The notes beneath the pieces were generated by a model that was not told the origin of the DNA, did not search any database, and saw only the letters and a program-made list of their open reading frames with translations. Both the position numbers and the translations under genes were made by a program. Below are positions 11,672 through 22,575 of a DNA stretch of 64,000 nucleotides, in pieces (the stretch's first letter is position 1; every line of letters starts with the position of its first letter). The stretch is from Tremella fuciformis (Eukaryota > Basidiomycota > Tremellomycetes > Tremellales > Tremellaceae). The DNA lies in assembly GCA_032768795.1 (NCBI GenBank), contig CP136491.1, forward strand, positions 1,550,001 to 1,614,000. The letters run 5' to 3'.

Positions 11672-14061
11672 ATGGCTCCCGTCCTGCCCACACCGCCCAC
11701 GGCGTTCCCCACGACCGGCCTACCCACCCCGCCTCCTCCACCTCCCAGCTCGACCACCCTCCTGAGCCGCGCTCAGAAATTCTACGAGGAGAACCAAAAG
11801 CTCATCCTGCTCGGCTGTGCAGTGGTCGCCGCCGGCGGGGCGGGGTACTACCTCTACTCCACATCGAGCTCGTCGAGCCGGGGCAAGTCTGGCGGCGCGG
11901 CGGGCGAGGCGGGCCCGTCGAACAAGTCGAAGAAAAAGGCCAAGAAGCGCAGGGCTCAGCAGGAGAAGGAGAAGGAGGGCAAGTTCCTCCGGAGCGAAGG
12001 CACAGACGGGCCCCTCGTCGAGGAGATCGTGCCCCCTCCTGCGCCCGCTGCTGCCCAGCCCCCGGTCGAGGAGAAGCAAGATGAGAATGCCCACTTGGCC
12101 GGTGAGCCCCTCTGCTGGACAGCGTCTGTGAAGGGGGCTGAGTGTAGATATCCCTGATGAGGCTGCGCTGGCTGCGATGGGCGACGCGGAGCGGAACACC
12201 CTCGGGGCGAGCCTGAAGGATCGCGGGAACAAGCTTTACTCGCGGAAAGAGTTTGCGAAGGCTGTCGAGTGGTGAGCTGCGCTCTCCGCTTCGCTACTGA
12301 TGTGCGGGCCGCGCTGACGGGCAGCTATACGAAAGCCATCGAGGTGTCGGTCCGGAAAGACGCTGTGTTCTTCTCGAACCGTGCGGCGTGCTACACCAAC
12401 TACAACCCTCCCGAGTACGAGAAGTGTGTGCAGGATTGCGACGAGGCGCTCAAGCTGGACCACGTGTAGTGAGTCTGTTCCTTCACATTCAAGAACGAAT
12501 CTCATCTTCAGTGTCAAGGCCCTCAAGCGCAGAGCTACGGCCCTGGAGAACCTTGGCCGCGACGAAGAGGCCGTGCGAGGTGAGCTTTCTCGAAGTTGCT
12601 GCTTTTAGCTCACGCTCAGACTTCACTGCCACCACCATCATCGAGCGCTTCCAGGACGAGGCGGCCGCCGCGTCCGTCGAGCGATGTCTGAAGAAACTCG
12701 CCCAGAAGAAGGCGCAGGAGGTGTTGAAGGTTGGTTCAGCTGTTTTTTCTTTCGCAGGAGCTGAGTATCCAGACTCGCGAGCCGAAACTCCCCTCGCCAA
12801 CCTTCATCTCTTCCTACCTGGCTGCTTTCCGACCTCGTGAGCTGACTTTTCCCTTACCCACGCAAAGCTCATGACCAGATGACAAACCGACACTGCCTGT
12901 CAACCCGTCCCAGGGTGATCAGACGCTCTTGCTTGCCTTTGACGCCCTTGCCGCAGCCGACTACAACCACGCTGTTTCATTTGTCAACGAGGCCATTGAC
13001 CAGGGTGTCAGCTGGAAGGAAGGCCAAGCAGAGGCGTACAATATCCGCGGCACCTTCAAGTTTGTCTCAATCACTCTCTGACATCGCATGCTGACCCCGC
13101 AGGTTCCTTATTGGCGACTCGCAAGGGGCACGGGGGGACCTGGAGAAGAGCTTGGATTTGCTTCCCACGTTTGTGCAAAGCTGGGTCAAGATCGCCAGCG
13201 TTCACATGGAGCTGGGGGACGCTGCGAGTGCATTTGGAGACTTTGAGGCGGCCATCAGGCATAACGAAAACGACCCGGATATCTACTACCACCGTGGACA
13301 GGGTGAGTCACCGACATGATCCTTGGTAATCCTTTGCTGATGATCACCAGTATACTTCATCATGGGCGAGTTCGACAAAGCCATCAGCGACTACAACAAG
13401 TCGACCTCTCTTGACGACACCTTCATCTTCACCCACGTGCAGAGTGCAGTTGCGCTCTACAAACAGGGCAACATTGCGGGAAGTATGGCTGCTTTCAGGC
13501 GTATCCTCAAGCAGTTCCCGGAGAAGGGCGAGCCGAGCAACTACTAGTGAGTCGGAGGCATGACCACCCGGTTGTTGATAGATACACGGCTGACACACTT
13601 CAGCGGAGAGCTTCTCCTCGACCAGCAAAAGTTCCAAGAGTCGATCGAACGGTTCGACCGCTCCCTCGAGCTCGACAAAAACCGACGACCCCGCAACGTT
13701 CTGCCCATCGTCAACAAAGCCCTCGCGGTCTTTCAGTGGAAACAGGACATTGCGCAGGCCGAGCAGCTGTGCAACGAGGCCCTCGCCATTGACGGCGACT
13801 GCGATGTGGCGGTGGCCACCCTCGCCCAGCTCTCGCTGCAGCAGGGCAAGATCGACGAGGCGATCAAGTGGTTCGAGAAGAGCGGAAAGCTCGCTCGGAC
13901 AGAGGGAGAGTTGGTCAACGCCATCACGTACGAGCATGCCAGCCGCGCGCAGCAGGCGTTCTTGAGGGTGAGGACCAGCTTCTTGTGATGTAGGTCCAAC
14001 TGACACGCAGAACTACCCCGAGTTTGCGGAACGGTTGAGCCAGATCGCGAGCGGCATGTGA
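11672..14061 (+). CDS. TOM70: Mitochondrial import receptor Tom70
   Basis: Outer-membrane receptor that takes hydrophobic preproteins from Hsp70/Hsp90 and passes them to the TOM pore. Eleven exons (11672-12101, 12148-12271, 12325-12468, 12512-12579, 12620-12729, 12758-12836, 12879-13059, 13103-13302, 13351-13546, 13604-13967, 14011-14061) give 648 aa, near the family norm. A proline-rich N-terminus precedes one membrane anchor (about 45-63, LILLGCAVVAAGGAGYYLY) and a basic linker of KKKAKKRRAQQEKEKE type. TPR repeats follow (LKDRGNKLYSRKEFAKAVE; FFSNRAACY; VKALKRRATALENLGRDEEA). The family hallmark REPKLPSPTFISSYLAAFRPR lies just past the first TPR cluster, and the rest is a C-terminal TPR substrate-binding core. 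N-out, C-in-cytosol topology is expected. Confidence 0.94.
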
Positions 14062-14173
14062 GGTGTGAGGTGCAGTGTGGCATACCTATATTCACGAGTC
14101 TTATCATATCCTGATCAGATGCAACTGCTCATACAACTTGAAATGTCTCGCTGTTGGCTGCGCCTATGGAGTC

Positions 14174-15307
14174 TCAGAACACCCAGCCTGCCACTTCCTC
14201 CGGGAGGAAAGAGTCCTGCCAGTTGGCTTTCCGGGCGGCATACTGCTCGAGCGTCATGAAGTGCGGTCCTGGGATATTCGCCACTTGCTCTTCCAGCTCC
14301 CTCTCCACCCTATCCTGCACCCACTCCCCCACCGTCGGACCGTGTCCATCCCAAAGATCGCTGTACACATTCTCCAGGCCGACCACTCCAAGCCGGACAC
14401 CCGGACGGAGCGCGGCAAGGCGCACAAAGAGATCCACAAGGTGGACCTTGAACGCCTCGCTCTGCGTCGAGCGCGTGCTGGTGTCGCTCCACCATTTCGG
14501 ACTCAGACCCCACACCCCACTCTCCACCCCCTGCTCAGAGTCTCCTTGACTCAAGGACGCGCGTGGCGCTTGGCGCAGCGCCTGCCCGTCCCTGCCCCAC
14601 TGGTCAAATACCACCGTCAGCCGCTCCAGCCCCTCGTACTCCCATCCCGGGGGGAAGACGCCGTGCTGTAAGATGGACGGGCGCCCGGGCACCCAGCGGT
14701 ACGCGTTGCGCAGGACGAATGACAGGTGCTGGACCGGGAAAGTGTAGCGGATGTCGCGTTCCCGGCTCATGGGGTCCGAGAAGCCGATGCAGTCGAGCGT
14801 GAGGGCGCGCAGTCCCTTTTGCGATGAGCCACAGGCGAGGGGTACCGGCCTAGAGGGAAAGTGGATTCTGTCCAGCCTAAGTGGGACCCGCACAGCGGCC
14901 ACGCCCTCGAAGCGTTCCAGGAGCGCACGGTCCCTGTCGTCTGCGTGCAGGTGCAGGTCGGCAGAGACGAACAGGCGTGTCGTGCGTGCCAGCAGCGCCG
15001 ACTTGGCGTTCGGCCGCCCGGTCTCTCTGGTCACTCTGGCGAGTGCCGAGCTGAAAGTGTTGCTCGAGTGCGGAGGGGCGTCCCACCCGACCACCTGGGG
15101 CAGTACGAGCCCGCACGAAGGCCCGAATGCGCATAGCCACGGCTCTTTCCGCTCCGAGGTGTCTATGTGCATCGTCAAGTAGAGCGCGCGGCCGGCGTGT
15201 TCGAACATGCTAGCGTTGACTCGGAGAAGGGCGGCGAGGTCCTTACGGGCGAGGAAGGACAGCGTGTGCGCGATGAGCCCCTCGGGAAGGTCTTGCAGCC
15301 TCGCCAT
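14174..15307 (-). CDS. F-box-like protein, tandem copy 1
   Basis: Single exon, 377 aa, starting MARLQDLPEGLIAHTLSFLA. The first ~45 residues (LPEGLIAHTLSFLARKDLAALLRVNASMF) fit the F-box pattern, with Leu-Pro near the start and alternating helices that bind Skp1. The remainder has no obvious LRR or WD repeats. It shares its layout, the short C-terminal motif LEQYA...FLPEEVAGW and other positions with the next gene, so the two are tandem duplicates. The start chosen puts LPEG eight residues in; an upstream in-frame ATG would add 20 residues unlike the paralogue. By inference it is a Skp1-Cullin-F-box substrate adaptor or an orphan fungal F-box protein. Confidence 0.75.
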   Translation of the reverse strand: MARLQDLPEGLIAHTLSFLARKDLAALLRVNASMFEHAGRALYLTMHIDTSERKEPWLCAFGPSCGLVLPQVVGWDAPPHSSNTFSSALARVTRETGRPNAKSALLARTTRLFVSADLHLHADDRDRALLERFEGVAAVRVPLRLDRIHFPSRPVPLACGSSQKGLRALTLDCIGFSDPMSRERDIRYTFPVQHLSFVLRNAYRWVPGRPSILQHGVFPPGWEYEGLERLTVVFDQWGRDGQALRQAPRASLSQGDSEQGVESGVWGLSPKWWSDTSTRSTQSEAFKVHLVDLFVRLAALRPGVRLGVVGLENVYSDLWDGHGPTVGEWVQDRVERELEEQVANIPGPHFMTLEQYAARKANWQDSFLPEEVAGWVF

Positions 15308-15547
15308 TCTGCTGGTTGTCTCTTGGAGATGAGTCGAGAGCGGTGGTAAGTCGTGGCCACACAACAAGTCGAAGAGAGATAAGCGTCGGCGAAGAGAAGA
15401 TTATTCGGCACTCCCGAGCATGTCCCGACTGGGTGTCACTTGCATCTCTACAACCTGCAGCGTACAACTCAGTAGCAGTTCAATCAGTCAACAGCGCCCC
15501 GCTAGCCCACTACAACGTGATACAAAGACCCATACAGTCAGACAGAC

Positions 15548-16693
15548 TCAGTCCGCGTCGCAGTACATCCCTCTCTTCTCGACGACCGGCGGTGATTCAC
15601 CCTCGGCCCATCCCGCCACTTCCTCGGGAAGGAGCACATCCTCCCACCTCGATGCCATCTCGGCATACTGCTCCAGCTTGAGAAAAGTCGGAGGCGCAAA
15701 CCTCTTCCGCAAGCCCACTTCTCTCGTCTCCGCACCCTCCACCCCTACTCTGACCAAGCGCGTCTCCTCCTCGAGCCTCTGTGCCACCTTCTCCTCGAAC
15801 CAATCCTGCATGTGGACCTCTTTGTCGCCCGGCGTCAAGTGGGGGCGCAGGTACTCCTCGTTGATGTTCTCCACACCGACCACGTACACCTGCAGGCCCG
15901 GCACGAGCGAGCACGCCCGCGTGAGGACAGCCACCAGATGCGGGAGGTGTGATGCCTTGTCGTGGTTGCCGGAGAAATGCCACGGGTGCTGGGCACTCCA
16001 TCCCCCAAAGCGGCGGAAGAGCACCCTCTGTTGGTGGAAGACAAAAGTGAGCGTTTGCAGGCGTCGCGGTGGGCTCGTAGTAGTGCACAGCGAGAGGCCG
16101 GAGACTTCAGGCAGGGGCAAACCATCGTAGGCGTCCGCAGCGGACCACGACGACCACGGCCGAAGCACGAAGGCGAGATGCTGCGGATCGGAGGCACGCG
16201 CGAGGTCGCCCCCGTCCAGCTCAGCGCAAGTGGGGAAACGGGTCAGGTCGTATGTCAATGACCGCACCTTGCGGCCATTAAGCAAATCCGGGCTCATGGA
16301 GGTGGAATTGATCCGGAGCGCCTGGAGGGAGTCGAGGGTCCTGGGGTCCAGCCCGAGGTCTGCGATTTGCCAGCTGGACCAGTACATCGAGATGAAGATT
16401 CGCCGTGCAAAGCGGAGGAGCGGTCGCGTGCCCGCCTGGGCCGCCCGCTCGTTCGGCCCATACTGCCTCTGCGAGTGCGTGTCGGACGCAGTGATGGTCG
16501 GGAGGATGGGCGCGACCGAGCCAAAGTAGTGGCAGTACCGGTCGGACGAGAGGCGCAGCGTTGCGTACAGGAGCCGGCCGGCGGTCTCGTGGAGTCGGGC
16601 GTTGATGCGGAGACAGGGGACGAGATCGGCGGCGGGGAGGTGGGACAGGATGTGCACGAGGAGCTCTTCGCTCAGCCCGTCGAGGGACGCCAT
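15548..16693 (-). CDS. F-box-like protein, tandem copy 2
   Basis: Single exon, 381 aa. The N-terminus LDGLSEELLVHILSHLPAADLVPCLRINARLHE is a good F-box match and aligns with the gene at 14174-15307. Other shared blocks are HLAFVLR (HLSFVLR in copy 1), RLQTLTFVFHQ (GLERLTVVFDQ), VGVENI.E (VGLENVYS) and LKLEQYAEMASRWEDVLLPEEVAGW (LEQYAARKANWQDSFLPEEVAGW) near the end. The two genes are about 240 bp apart, same strand and intronless. The reading frame is open upstream of the chosen ATG, but those 77 residues have no counterpart in copy 1. Substrate unknown. Confidence 0.75.
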   Translation of the reverse strand: MASLDGLSEELLVHILSHLPAADLVPCLRINARLHETAGRLLYATLRLSSDRYCHYFGSVAPILPTITASDTHSQRQYGPNERAAQAGTRPLLRFARRIFISMYWSSWQIADLGLDPRTLDSLQALRINSTSMSPDLLNGRKVRSLTYDLTRFPTCAELDGGDLARASDPQHLAFVLRPWSSWSAADAYDGLPLPEVSGLSLCTTTSPPRRLQTLTFVFHQQRVLFRRFGGWSAQHPWHFSGNHDKASHLPHLVAVLTRACSLVPGLQVYVVGVENINEEYLRPHLTPGDKEVHMQDWFEEKVAQRLEEETRLVRVGVEGAETREVGLRKRFAPPTFLKLEQYAEMASRWEDVLLPEEVAGWAEGESPPVVEKRGMYCDAD

Positions 16694-17439
16694 GCTGGGA
16701 GGGCCATAGGGCGGTTGAGAGGTATCTTCTCCCCGACCAAATGGTGGTGGAGAGGACCAGGTTGCGACGATATGCGTCATTGACGTTCCAATGGCGAGAT
16801 AAGGAACGGTCACGTGTTGAGTCAAGGTCGCCACGTCAGACAGGGGTAGCGGGAGCAGATGTATCGAGGTGTCACCGTGCAGGCTATAAGTTTCGAGCTC
16901 GATGCCATGTTGAGTCCTCTTCATACCATGAATTTGGTGTGCGGCGCGCTCCGGTTAGTCTTCCCCGACATGCTCTCCGGTGGTATCACCTACACGGGGT
17001 CGAGCGTCATCCCAGAGCCAGACCGACAATTTCATCGAGGACGTCTCAGTGCCCGTGCTCGTCCGTCGGGCCGAGTCCGCGGTCTTTATGGTGAAGAACC
17101 GTGGGCGGACGAGCGGGACGGTGGTCCGGACATCTCATCTGTATGCATCGCATTCGACTCGGCAGAGCATTGCTGGTTTCAATTGCAACGGCTGAACATA
17201 AGGAAGGGAATTGATGGAGTGGTGAAGAAGAGAGAACCCAAAGGAGTTTCGCGGTCCAAGCGCGGCTAATGCGACAGGCTGGCAGACCGAGATTGTATGC
17301 ATGTAGTGCATCTACTGCGCTATACTCCCAGCTCGTCTGCAGGCCTCGCAAGTCGCGCACGTCATTGCGTCGTGACACCCATGCAGTGTAATCAGATACC
17401 ATCTTTCATACCCTTTCGTGCCGACCGCCTAGGATGGGG
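16694..17439. other. Intergenic stretch with short unassigned frames
   Basis: Two plus-strand frames overlap here (16859-17269 and 16980-17195). The second contains DNFIEDVSVPVLVRRAE, which looks protein-like, but no start, splice pattern or domain could be settled. The region should include the promoter of the downstream minus-strand F-box gene and the 3' end of the isocitrate dehydrogenase transcript. Confidence 0.3.
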
Positions 17440-18972
17440 CTATGCCCGCGCGGCCATCTTCTGCAGCAGCTTCTCCTCGACCTTCTTCATGTACACATCC
17501 GTCGTGACCCAGTCGTTGCGCGTCATATTCTTCCCCTTCATAGCCAGTGCCAAGTCCTTGGTCATCACGCCGTCCTGGTCGATGCACTCGACACATGCCG
17601 CCTCGAGATCCTTCGCGAATGCGTCGAGCTCGGGTGTGTTGTCGAGCTTGGCGCGGAATGAGAGACCACGGGTCCAGGCGAAGATGGATGCGACGGGGTT
17701 GGTGGATGTCTCCTCTCCCTTCTGCCATTGGCGGTAGTGGCGGGTGACCTGGGTGTCAGCTACAAAGTTTGAGCCCGGCGAGGGCTTACAGTGCCGTGGG
17801 CGGCCTCCGACTCCATCGTCGTACCGTCGGGAGTGATCAGCTCGCTGGTCATCATGCCGAGCGAGCCAAAGCCCTGCGCGAGAATGTCCGACATGACATC
17901 TCCATCGTAGTTCTTGCACGCCCAAACGAATCCTCCGCTCGACTTGATGGCCTGTGCGACCATGTCATCGATCAGGCGGTGCTCGTAGTAGATGCCCGCG
18001 CTCACAAACTCCTTGGCGTAGGTCGACTCGTAGATCTCCTGGAAGATGTCCTTGAAGCGGCCGTCGTACTTCTTCAGGATGGTGTTTTTGGTGGACATGA
18101 ACAGCGGCATCTTCTTGGAGATGGCCATTTTGAACGAGGCGTGGGCGAATCCCCGGATCGACTCCTCGGTGTTGTACATACTCAGAGCGACACCGGGGCC
18201 TTTAAAGTCGTAGACCTGCATCTCGGTCGGCTTGGAGCCATCGGAGGGAGAGAAGGTGAGCGTCAGCTTTCCTGGTCCAGGGGCGACAAAGTCGGTCGAG
18301 CGGTACTGGTGATCAGTCCCTTTACTCGCTACTGTTCCAAGGGAGGGTACTCGCCTGGTCGCCGAAAGCGTGACGGCCAATGCAGATGGGCTTGACCCAT
18401 CCTGGTACAGGCCGAGGGATGCTTTGCAAAATGATAGGTTCACGGAACACGGTCCCGCCGAGAATATTCCTGATGGTGCCGTTGGGGCTCCTCCACATCT
18501 CCTTGAGGTTGAACTCCTTGACACGCGCCTCGTCCGGTGTGATGGTCGCGCACTTGACGCCCACATTGTACTTTTTGATCGCCTCGGCCGACTCGACTGT
18601 CACCTTGTCGTCGGTGGCATCCCGGTTCTCCATCCCGAGGTCATAGTACTTCAGGTCGACGTCCACATAGGGGAGGATGAGCTCCTCGCGGATCTTCTTC
18701 CATATGATGCGCGTCATCTCGTCTCCGTCCAGCTCAACCACCGGGTTCTTGACCTTGATGCGCTGCGCCGGGGTCGCATATGACCGAGCGGCCATGCTGA
18801 GGATGGACCGCGCCGCGCGGGCGTTGCCCCGCAGCAGCGGTGTTGTCTGGTAAAGCTGCAGTGTCAGTGGAGAGCCTCCAGGTGCTGCAGAAGCATGATT
18901 GTAGCAGGTGGAGGTGGTCTCTAGTTTGCGCCTCGCGGGTACCTCGGCAGAGAGAGATGTACGACTCACCAT
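17440..18972 (-). CDS. IDP1: NADP-dependent isocitrate dehydrogenase, mitochondrial
   Basis: Oxidises isocitrate to 2-oxoglutarate with NADPH production in the mitochondrial matrix. Exons in minus order: 18972-18970, 18855-18355, 18305-17790, 17748-17440, giving 442 aa. The first coding exon would be only the ATG, followed by a GTGAGT intron with CTGAC and CAG; reading straight through is also open. Residues 2-35 are basic and rich in Arg, Ala and Ser ([20 protein letters not shown]), typical of a matrix presequence. Family signatures: [14 protein letters not shown], the substrate loop [22 protein letters not shown], and the metal/NADP region [17 protein letters not shown] plus [14 protein letters not shown]. 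The intron at 18354-18306 is GC-AG (donor GCGAGT). Confidence 0.94.
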
Positions 18973-19282
18973 GATGGTATATCTGAGACAGACTTTTGGT
19001 GGCGTGACAAGACACTGGATAGATAGAGATGGACAATGCTCTTCCCTACAGCCTCCTCGACGACGTGTCCACAGAGTACTTGATGGAGAAGTATAGATTC
19101 TGTTAAATCGACGAGGTATGCCCCCTTCACTTCCCCCTTGGCTGTTGTACTTTGACTCGGCCGATTCCGATTCCATTTCGGACCGTTTTGCCGGTCACGT
19201 GACTACTCTTCAATTGTCGATCTCGGATCTTCGTCGCTGCTCCGAATCTTGGATCGTCATCTCATCTATTGGATAGGCAGGC

Positions 19283-19841
19283 ATGAGAGCCTCTCTCATC
19301 CGCAGAGCTACGGCGTCTCCGCCGTTGCCCCTATCACTCCAACAGGCCTCGGCTCAGCTCATACCGCCCATACCGCCGGTCTCTTCCTACCTACGACGAC
19401 GTCCACGCTGACAGAGCAGGCTCTACCGCCGCCTGCTCCGCGTGCACCGGCACCTGCCGCCCGAGATGCGCTTCATGGGCGACTCGTACGTCAAGTCCGA
19501 GTTCCGCTTGACGCGCAAGACCGACAATCCCCTTCATATCATAGCTTTCCTGGGACAGTGGAAGTTGTACCTGGACGAAATACAGGGCTCGATGCCTAGT
19601 GAAGCGGGTGCGGGACGGGATGTTCAGTGGACGGGGAGGAGGCTGGACATGGACGCTCTGAACAAGTTGAGCAAGGAGCAGGTGGGACAGCTGTACGAGT
19701 TGATGCATGCTACCAAGGATGTGTGGAAGAGGTCAGTTCAGGCCATACTCGAGCGTCAAGCTGACAATTAGTACGGACGAGCTGGAAGATCAGGCCACCG
19801 CGGCTGAAGCTGCGACAGATGCGAGCAAGGGCAAGGCATAA
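19283..19841 (+). CDS. SDHAF3: Succinate dehydrogenase assembly factor 3 (ACN9), LYR protein
   Basis: Matrix LYR-motif chaperone that protects or helps insert the iron-sulfur subunit of complex II. The diagnostic segment [20 protein letters not shown], then [20 protein letters not shown] and [12 protein letters not shown], matches the ACN9 family. Best model: exons 19283-19314, 19420-19731, 19772-19841, 137 aa, beginning [18 protein letters not shown]. An in-frame TGA just upstream of the LYR codons forces a splice before 19420. The 19315 donor (GTCTCC) restores the frame but is not a strong consensus, so the first exon is the least certain part. The C-terminus is an acidic/Ala-rich tail. Confidence 0.85.
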
Positions 19842-20161
19842 CACGCGCTTGTATCGTTACACCGCATATCATCATGAGTCATGTTGTACAATTCAACGCT
19901 AGGTCACAAGCACGCATTGTCGATGCATCGAGGTCTAAGAAGGGCTTGTCGTCAACTGATAACTGGTACGTCTCAGGCTATACACGCGACACAGGTCATG
20001 GTCGCCGGCCACCATACCGGGATGACTGCTCACCAGCGGCCACCACAAGGGCATCGAATACATGATAATACTGTCGAAAGCCACTGATGACCGATGCTAC
20101 GTCCGTCTTGTCACCTCGACGTGCACTACGAACTCGACGGCGACAAACACCCATGGGCGAG

Positions 20162-21012
20162 TCAGATGACAGGCTGCCCATTTCGGCCGTGCAGAACGGA
20201 TATGACCTCTTCCCTATTCTCCAACAAAGTAGAGCTGAGCAGGTCCCAGCCGTCAAGCGGATCATGACTTTCGAGATCTCCAGCTATTTCCGGGTTGGCC
20301 CTACAGAACACGTACGCCGCGTTTTCGAGGCACTTCAAGGCATTCGACAGCTTGATGATGCGGGGCATGAGCCATCCCAAACGAAATTGTTCTCCGCGGA
20401 TGCACGTCTTGCCGTTTATAAGGGCTGTCAGACAGGTGACCAACAGAGGCGGTTCACCCTGGGTTGCGTAGCCCCGCAGCGTGAGCTCGAGCTCAGTAGG
20501 CAGCCGCCACTTGGTATCGAAGTCTTCGGCTCGGAATCTAGCTGGGCCGATAGTCCCGATGCCTAGGACGCTGACCGGGTATCGATCGTCCACGAACTCT
20601 GAAAGCGGTCCGATCGGCACTACATAGGCATCAATGAGCTGAGCTCTCGAGCATCTTTCAGTGCCGCTTGTCTTTTCTCTCGCTTCTCGATCGTCCGAGC
20701 ATTCTGAAAGAGATCACGCCGCAAGATTGAGGGGTTTCACAATGACCCACACACCGCGTCAGCATGATCAAAGCCTTGTTCACCACTCACGGGTGGTAGC
20801 GAGTCATCATCTTGCGCGGGGTCTACCGTTGTCTCGAGGGTCTTGACGGTAGCATCGATGTCTGCGCAGACTTCGATGGTGCGATTCGCCTTCTCTATCT
20901 CCGATTTGATTCTCATGAGCAATTGCGAAGTGGCTTCCCACTCGGCAGGTCTTGGCTCTGCAATCTCCCACCCTACAATGGCTACACGACTGGCGGATGT
21001 GGTGGCGGACAT
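20162..21012 (-). pseudogene. Array paralogue P1, frameshifted
   Basis: Leftmost member of the 20-31.7 kb family. The N-terminal exon (21012-20791) encodes MSATTSASRVAIVGWEIAEP and a helical segment. A GTGAGT-CTGAC-CAG intron (20790-20704) joins it in phase to a frame encoding TIEKREKRQAALKDAREL, which aligns with the LQxxAR region of the other copies. The frame then shifts. The family-like continuation (LIDAYVV, then FDTKWRLPTELELTLRG) lies in another frame down to the stop at 20162. The break coincides with a perfect 5-bp tandem duplication, GAGCT GAGCT at 20636-20645; losing one unit would rejoin the frames. A recent pseudogene is the simplest reading, unless an unusual splice removes the extra bases. 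Confidence 0.65.
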
Positions 21013-21537
21013 CTATGCAGGTTGTGTACGAGTACCCTTGCAGAGTGTGCAAATAGCTTAGTGTCACTGGGTGGCACTAAGGGGACAGGTAAGTCGCGAT
21101 GTGAGGCGAGGAGCCTTCGGGGGAAGGTCGAGCTTTTTTGCTTGGCGGTTCATGGCGTAGACGGACCCTCCCTTTCAATAGGTGTGAATGGATTGGCGAA
21201 GCGATGAAGAAAGGGCAATCAGAGACAGGAAATGCCTAAGATGGTCCCCGCGTCTCGAACTCCGCCACAACGACGGCAAGAAACAACTCTGCCACTGGGA
21301 GACTAGCCATGAGTTGTGATTCCTACTTCGGCTTGCCACCAGGCGCCTCAGTAACTCGGAAGTGACGCGACACGTCGCATCAACGTTGATGGCCGGCAGC
21401 TCCCGGATCCCGCCAGTCTGCATGATGATCAAATACACAATGAAAATCGCATGGAGTGAGAGTCGGGTTACAGCGCTATATACATAAGGTAGATGGGAAA
21501 TGGGGGCCTGGTAGTCCGTGCGCTGAAGTTGGAGCCT
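21013..21537. other. Spacer between P1 and P2
   Basis: No convincing gene. The motif AAGGGGACAGG at about 21080 recurs upstream of the relic near 23010, hinting at shared 5' sequence between P1 and the relic. Confidence 0.3.
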
Positions 21538-22467
21538 TCAGCTTGAGACTTCACCAGCCAGCTCGTCACGAGTGTCAGCTTCTGAGTGGGTAACGCATGC
21601 GGCAGAGCGATCTTCTTCGGTGTACTCCCCATTCTCAGCGACAAAGGCGCACGATTGGACGATTATTGATCCATAGCCGGTCAGGGCTGGCAAATTGGAG
21701 ACAAACTGTCCATCCTTATCGTGATCGATGACTGGGGGTCCGGCTAATAGTTCACTGTGCTTTTCGCTTTTGGAGTGTATAACCCTGTAACTTTTCCAAA
21801 GACTCTGCACACAGCCGCAGAGACTCTTCTGATCAGGCATCGACCAAGGCTGGCCGTTCTCCCGAGCAGACAAAAGCCTCAGGAATTCCCGAGAGCACTC
21901 CTGCTGCAGCAACTCTCGGTAACTTTGCTCTTCGGAAACGGACAAGCGCCAACTATGCTCAAAGTCAGCCTTTTCTTGAGGCAACGTCGAGGCACTGATG
22001 ACGTGCACATTTCGACCCGCTGATTCACCCCAAGATGGGTGCCCAGGCCGGATGACAAGGAGTTTATCGAAGATTTTTCGAGCTGTTTCCTGCAAGGTCT
22101 GACGCTGTTGGATGCACGACTTCAATGTGGGACGGATCCATGAATCCACCCCAACGGAGGCTTCGTCTTGCTTCTGACACTCTGCTAAGATCTGCCCTGC
22201 ATTCATGGAGTCATCGTCTACGGCGACTTGTCCCGACTTGTCGGCCTCTGACATCCCGGGCAATAGTCCGTGCATTCTGCAACACACTTCCTTGACGTGC
22301 TTCTTCGAGGCATAGAATCCATGGCGCAATGATTCCAATTCGATGTTCGGCACTTCTCCCGCCTCGGATAACTGCTGTCTAACCGCATTCAAGGTTTTCT
22401 CGGTATTGTGTCCCAAGGAGATTGGGCCGAGTACATATCTGGATCTCGATCTGTCTGGTGCAGACAT
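21538..22467 (-). CDS. Array paralogue P2, unknown family
   Basis: Intact single exon, 309 aa, function unknown. No signal peptide, membrane segment or known domain is evident; the protein is acidic and mostly helical. Family landmarks: near the N-terminus YVLGPISLGHNTEKTLNAV; mid-protein LQETARKIFDKLLVIRPGHP followed by SWGESAG; then SASTLPQEKADFEHSWRLSV; near the C-terminus ENGEYTEEDR. The closest relatives in the window are P4 (25392-26282) and P3. The ATG at 22467 lies about 110 bases downstream of a TATA-like CTATATGAG (minus strand) in a promoter block shared with P3 and P4. All members lie on the minus strand, as expected from tandem duplication. Confidence 0.8.
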   Translation of the reverse strand: MSAPDRSRSRYVLGPISLGHNTEKTLNAVRQQLSEAGEVPNIELESLRHGFYASKKHVKEVCCRMHGLLPGMSEADKSGQVAVDDDSMNAGQILAECQKQDEASVGVDSWIRPTLKSCIQQRQTLQETARKIFDKLLVIRPGHPSWGESAGRNVHVISASTLPQEKADFEHSWRLSVSEEQSYRELLQQECSREFLRLLSARENGQPWSMPDQKSLCGCVQSLWKSYRVIHSKSEKHSELLAGPPVIDHDKDGQFVSNLPALTGYGSIIVQSCAFVAENGEYTEEDRSAACVTHSEADTRDELAGEVSS

Positions 22468-22575
22468 TGGGTCTTGTTGCTTTCAATCGATAAGTGATCT
22501 GAAGGACAAGTGGGAAGCTACACGCATTGTGAGATGAGCAAAGAAGGGGTGTAATGTACGGGCGGATCCGCGACC

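Noticed and set aside
11720..12232. Leu/Arg-rich minus-strand frame opposite TOM70
   Set aside because: Antisense of the membrane anchor and basic linker of TOM70; low-complexity LLLLLL runs are the complement of GAG/AAG repeats.
16859..17269. Plus-strand gene between the F-box pair and IDP1
   Set aside because: Two frames look partly protein-like (DNFIEDVSVPVLVRRAE), but no start, splice site set or domain could be established, so it is only noted as unassigned.
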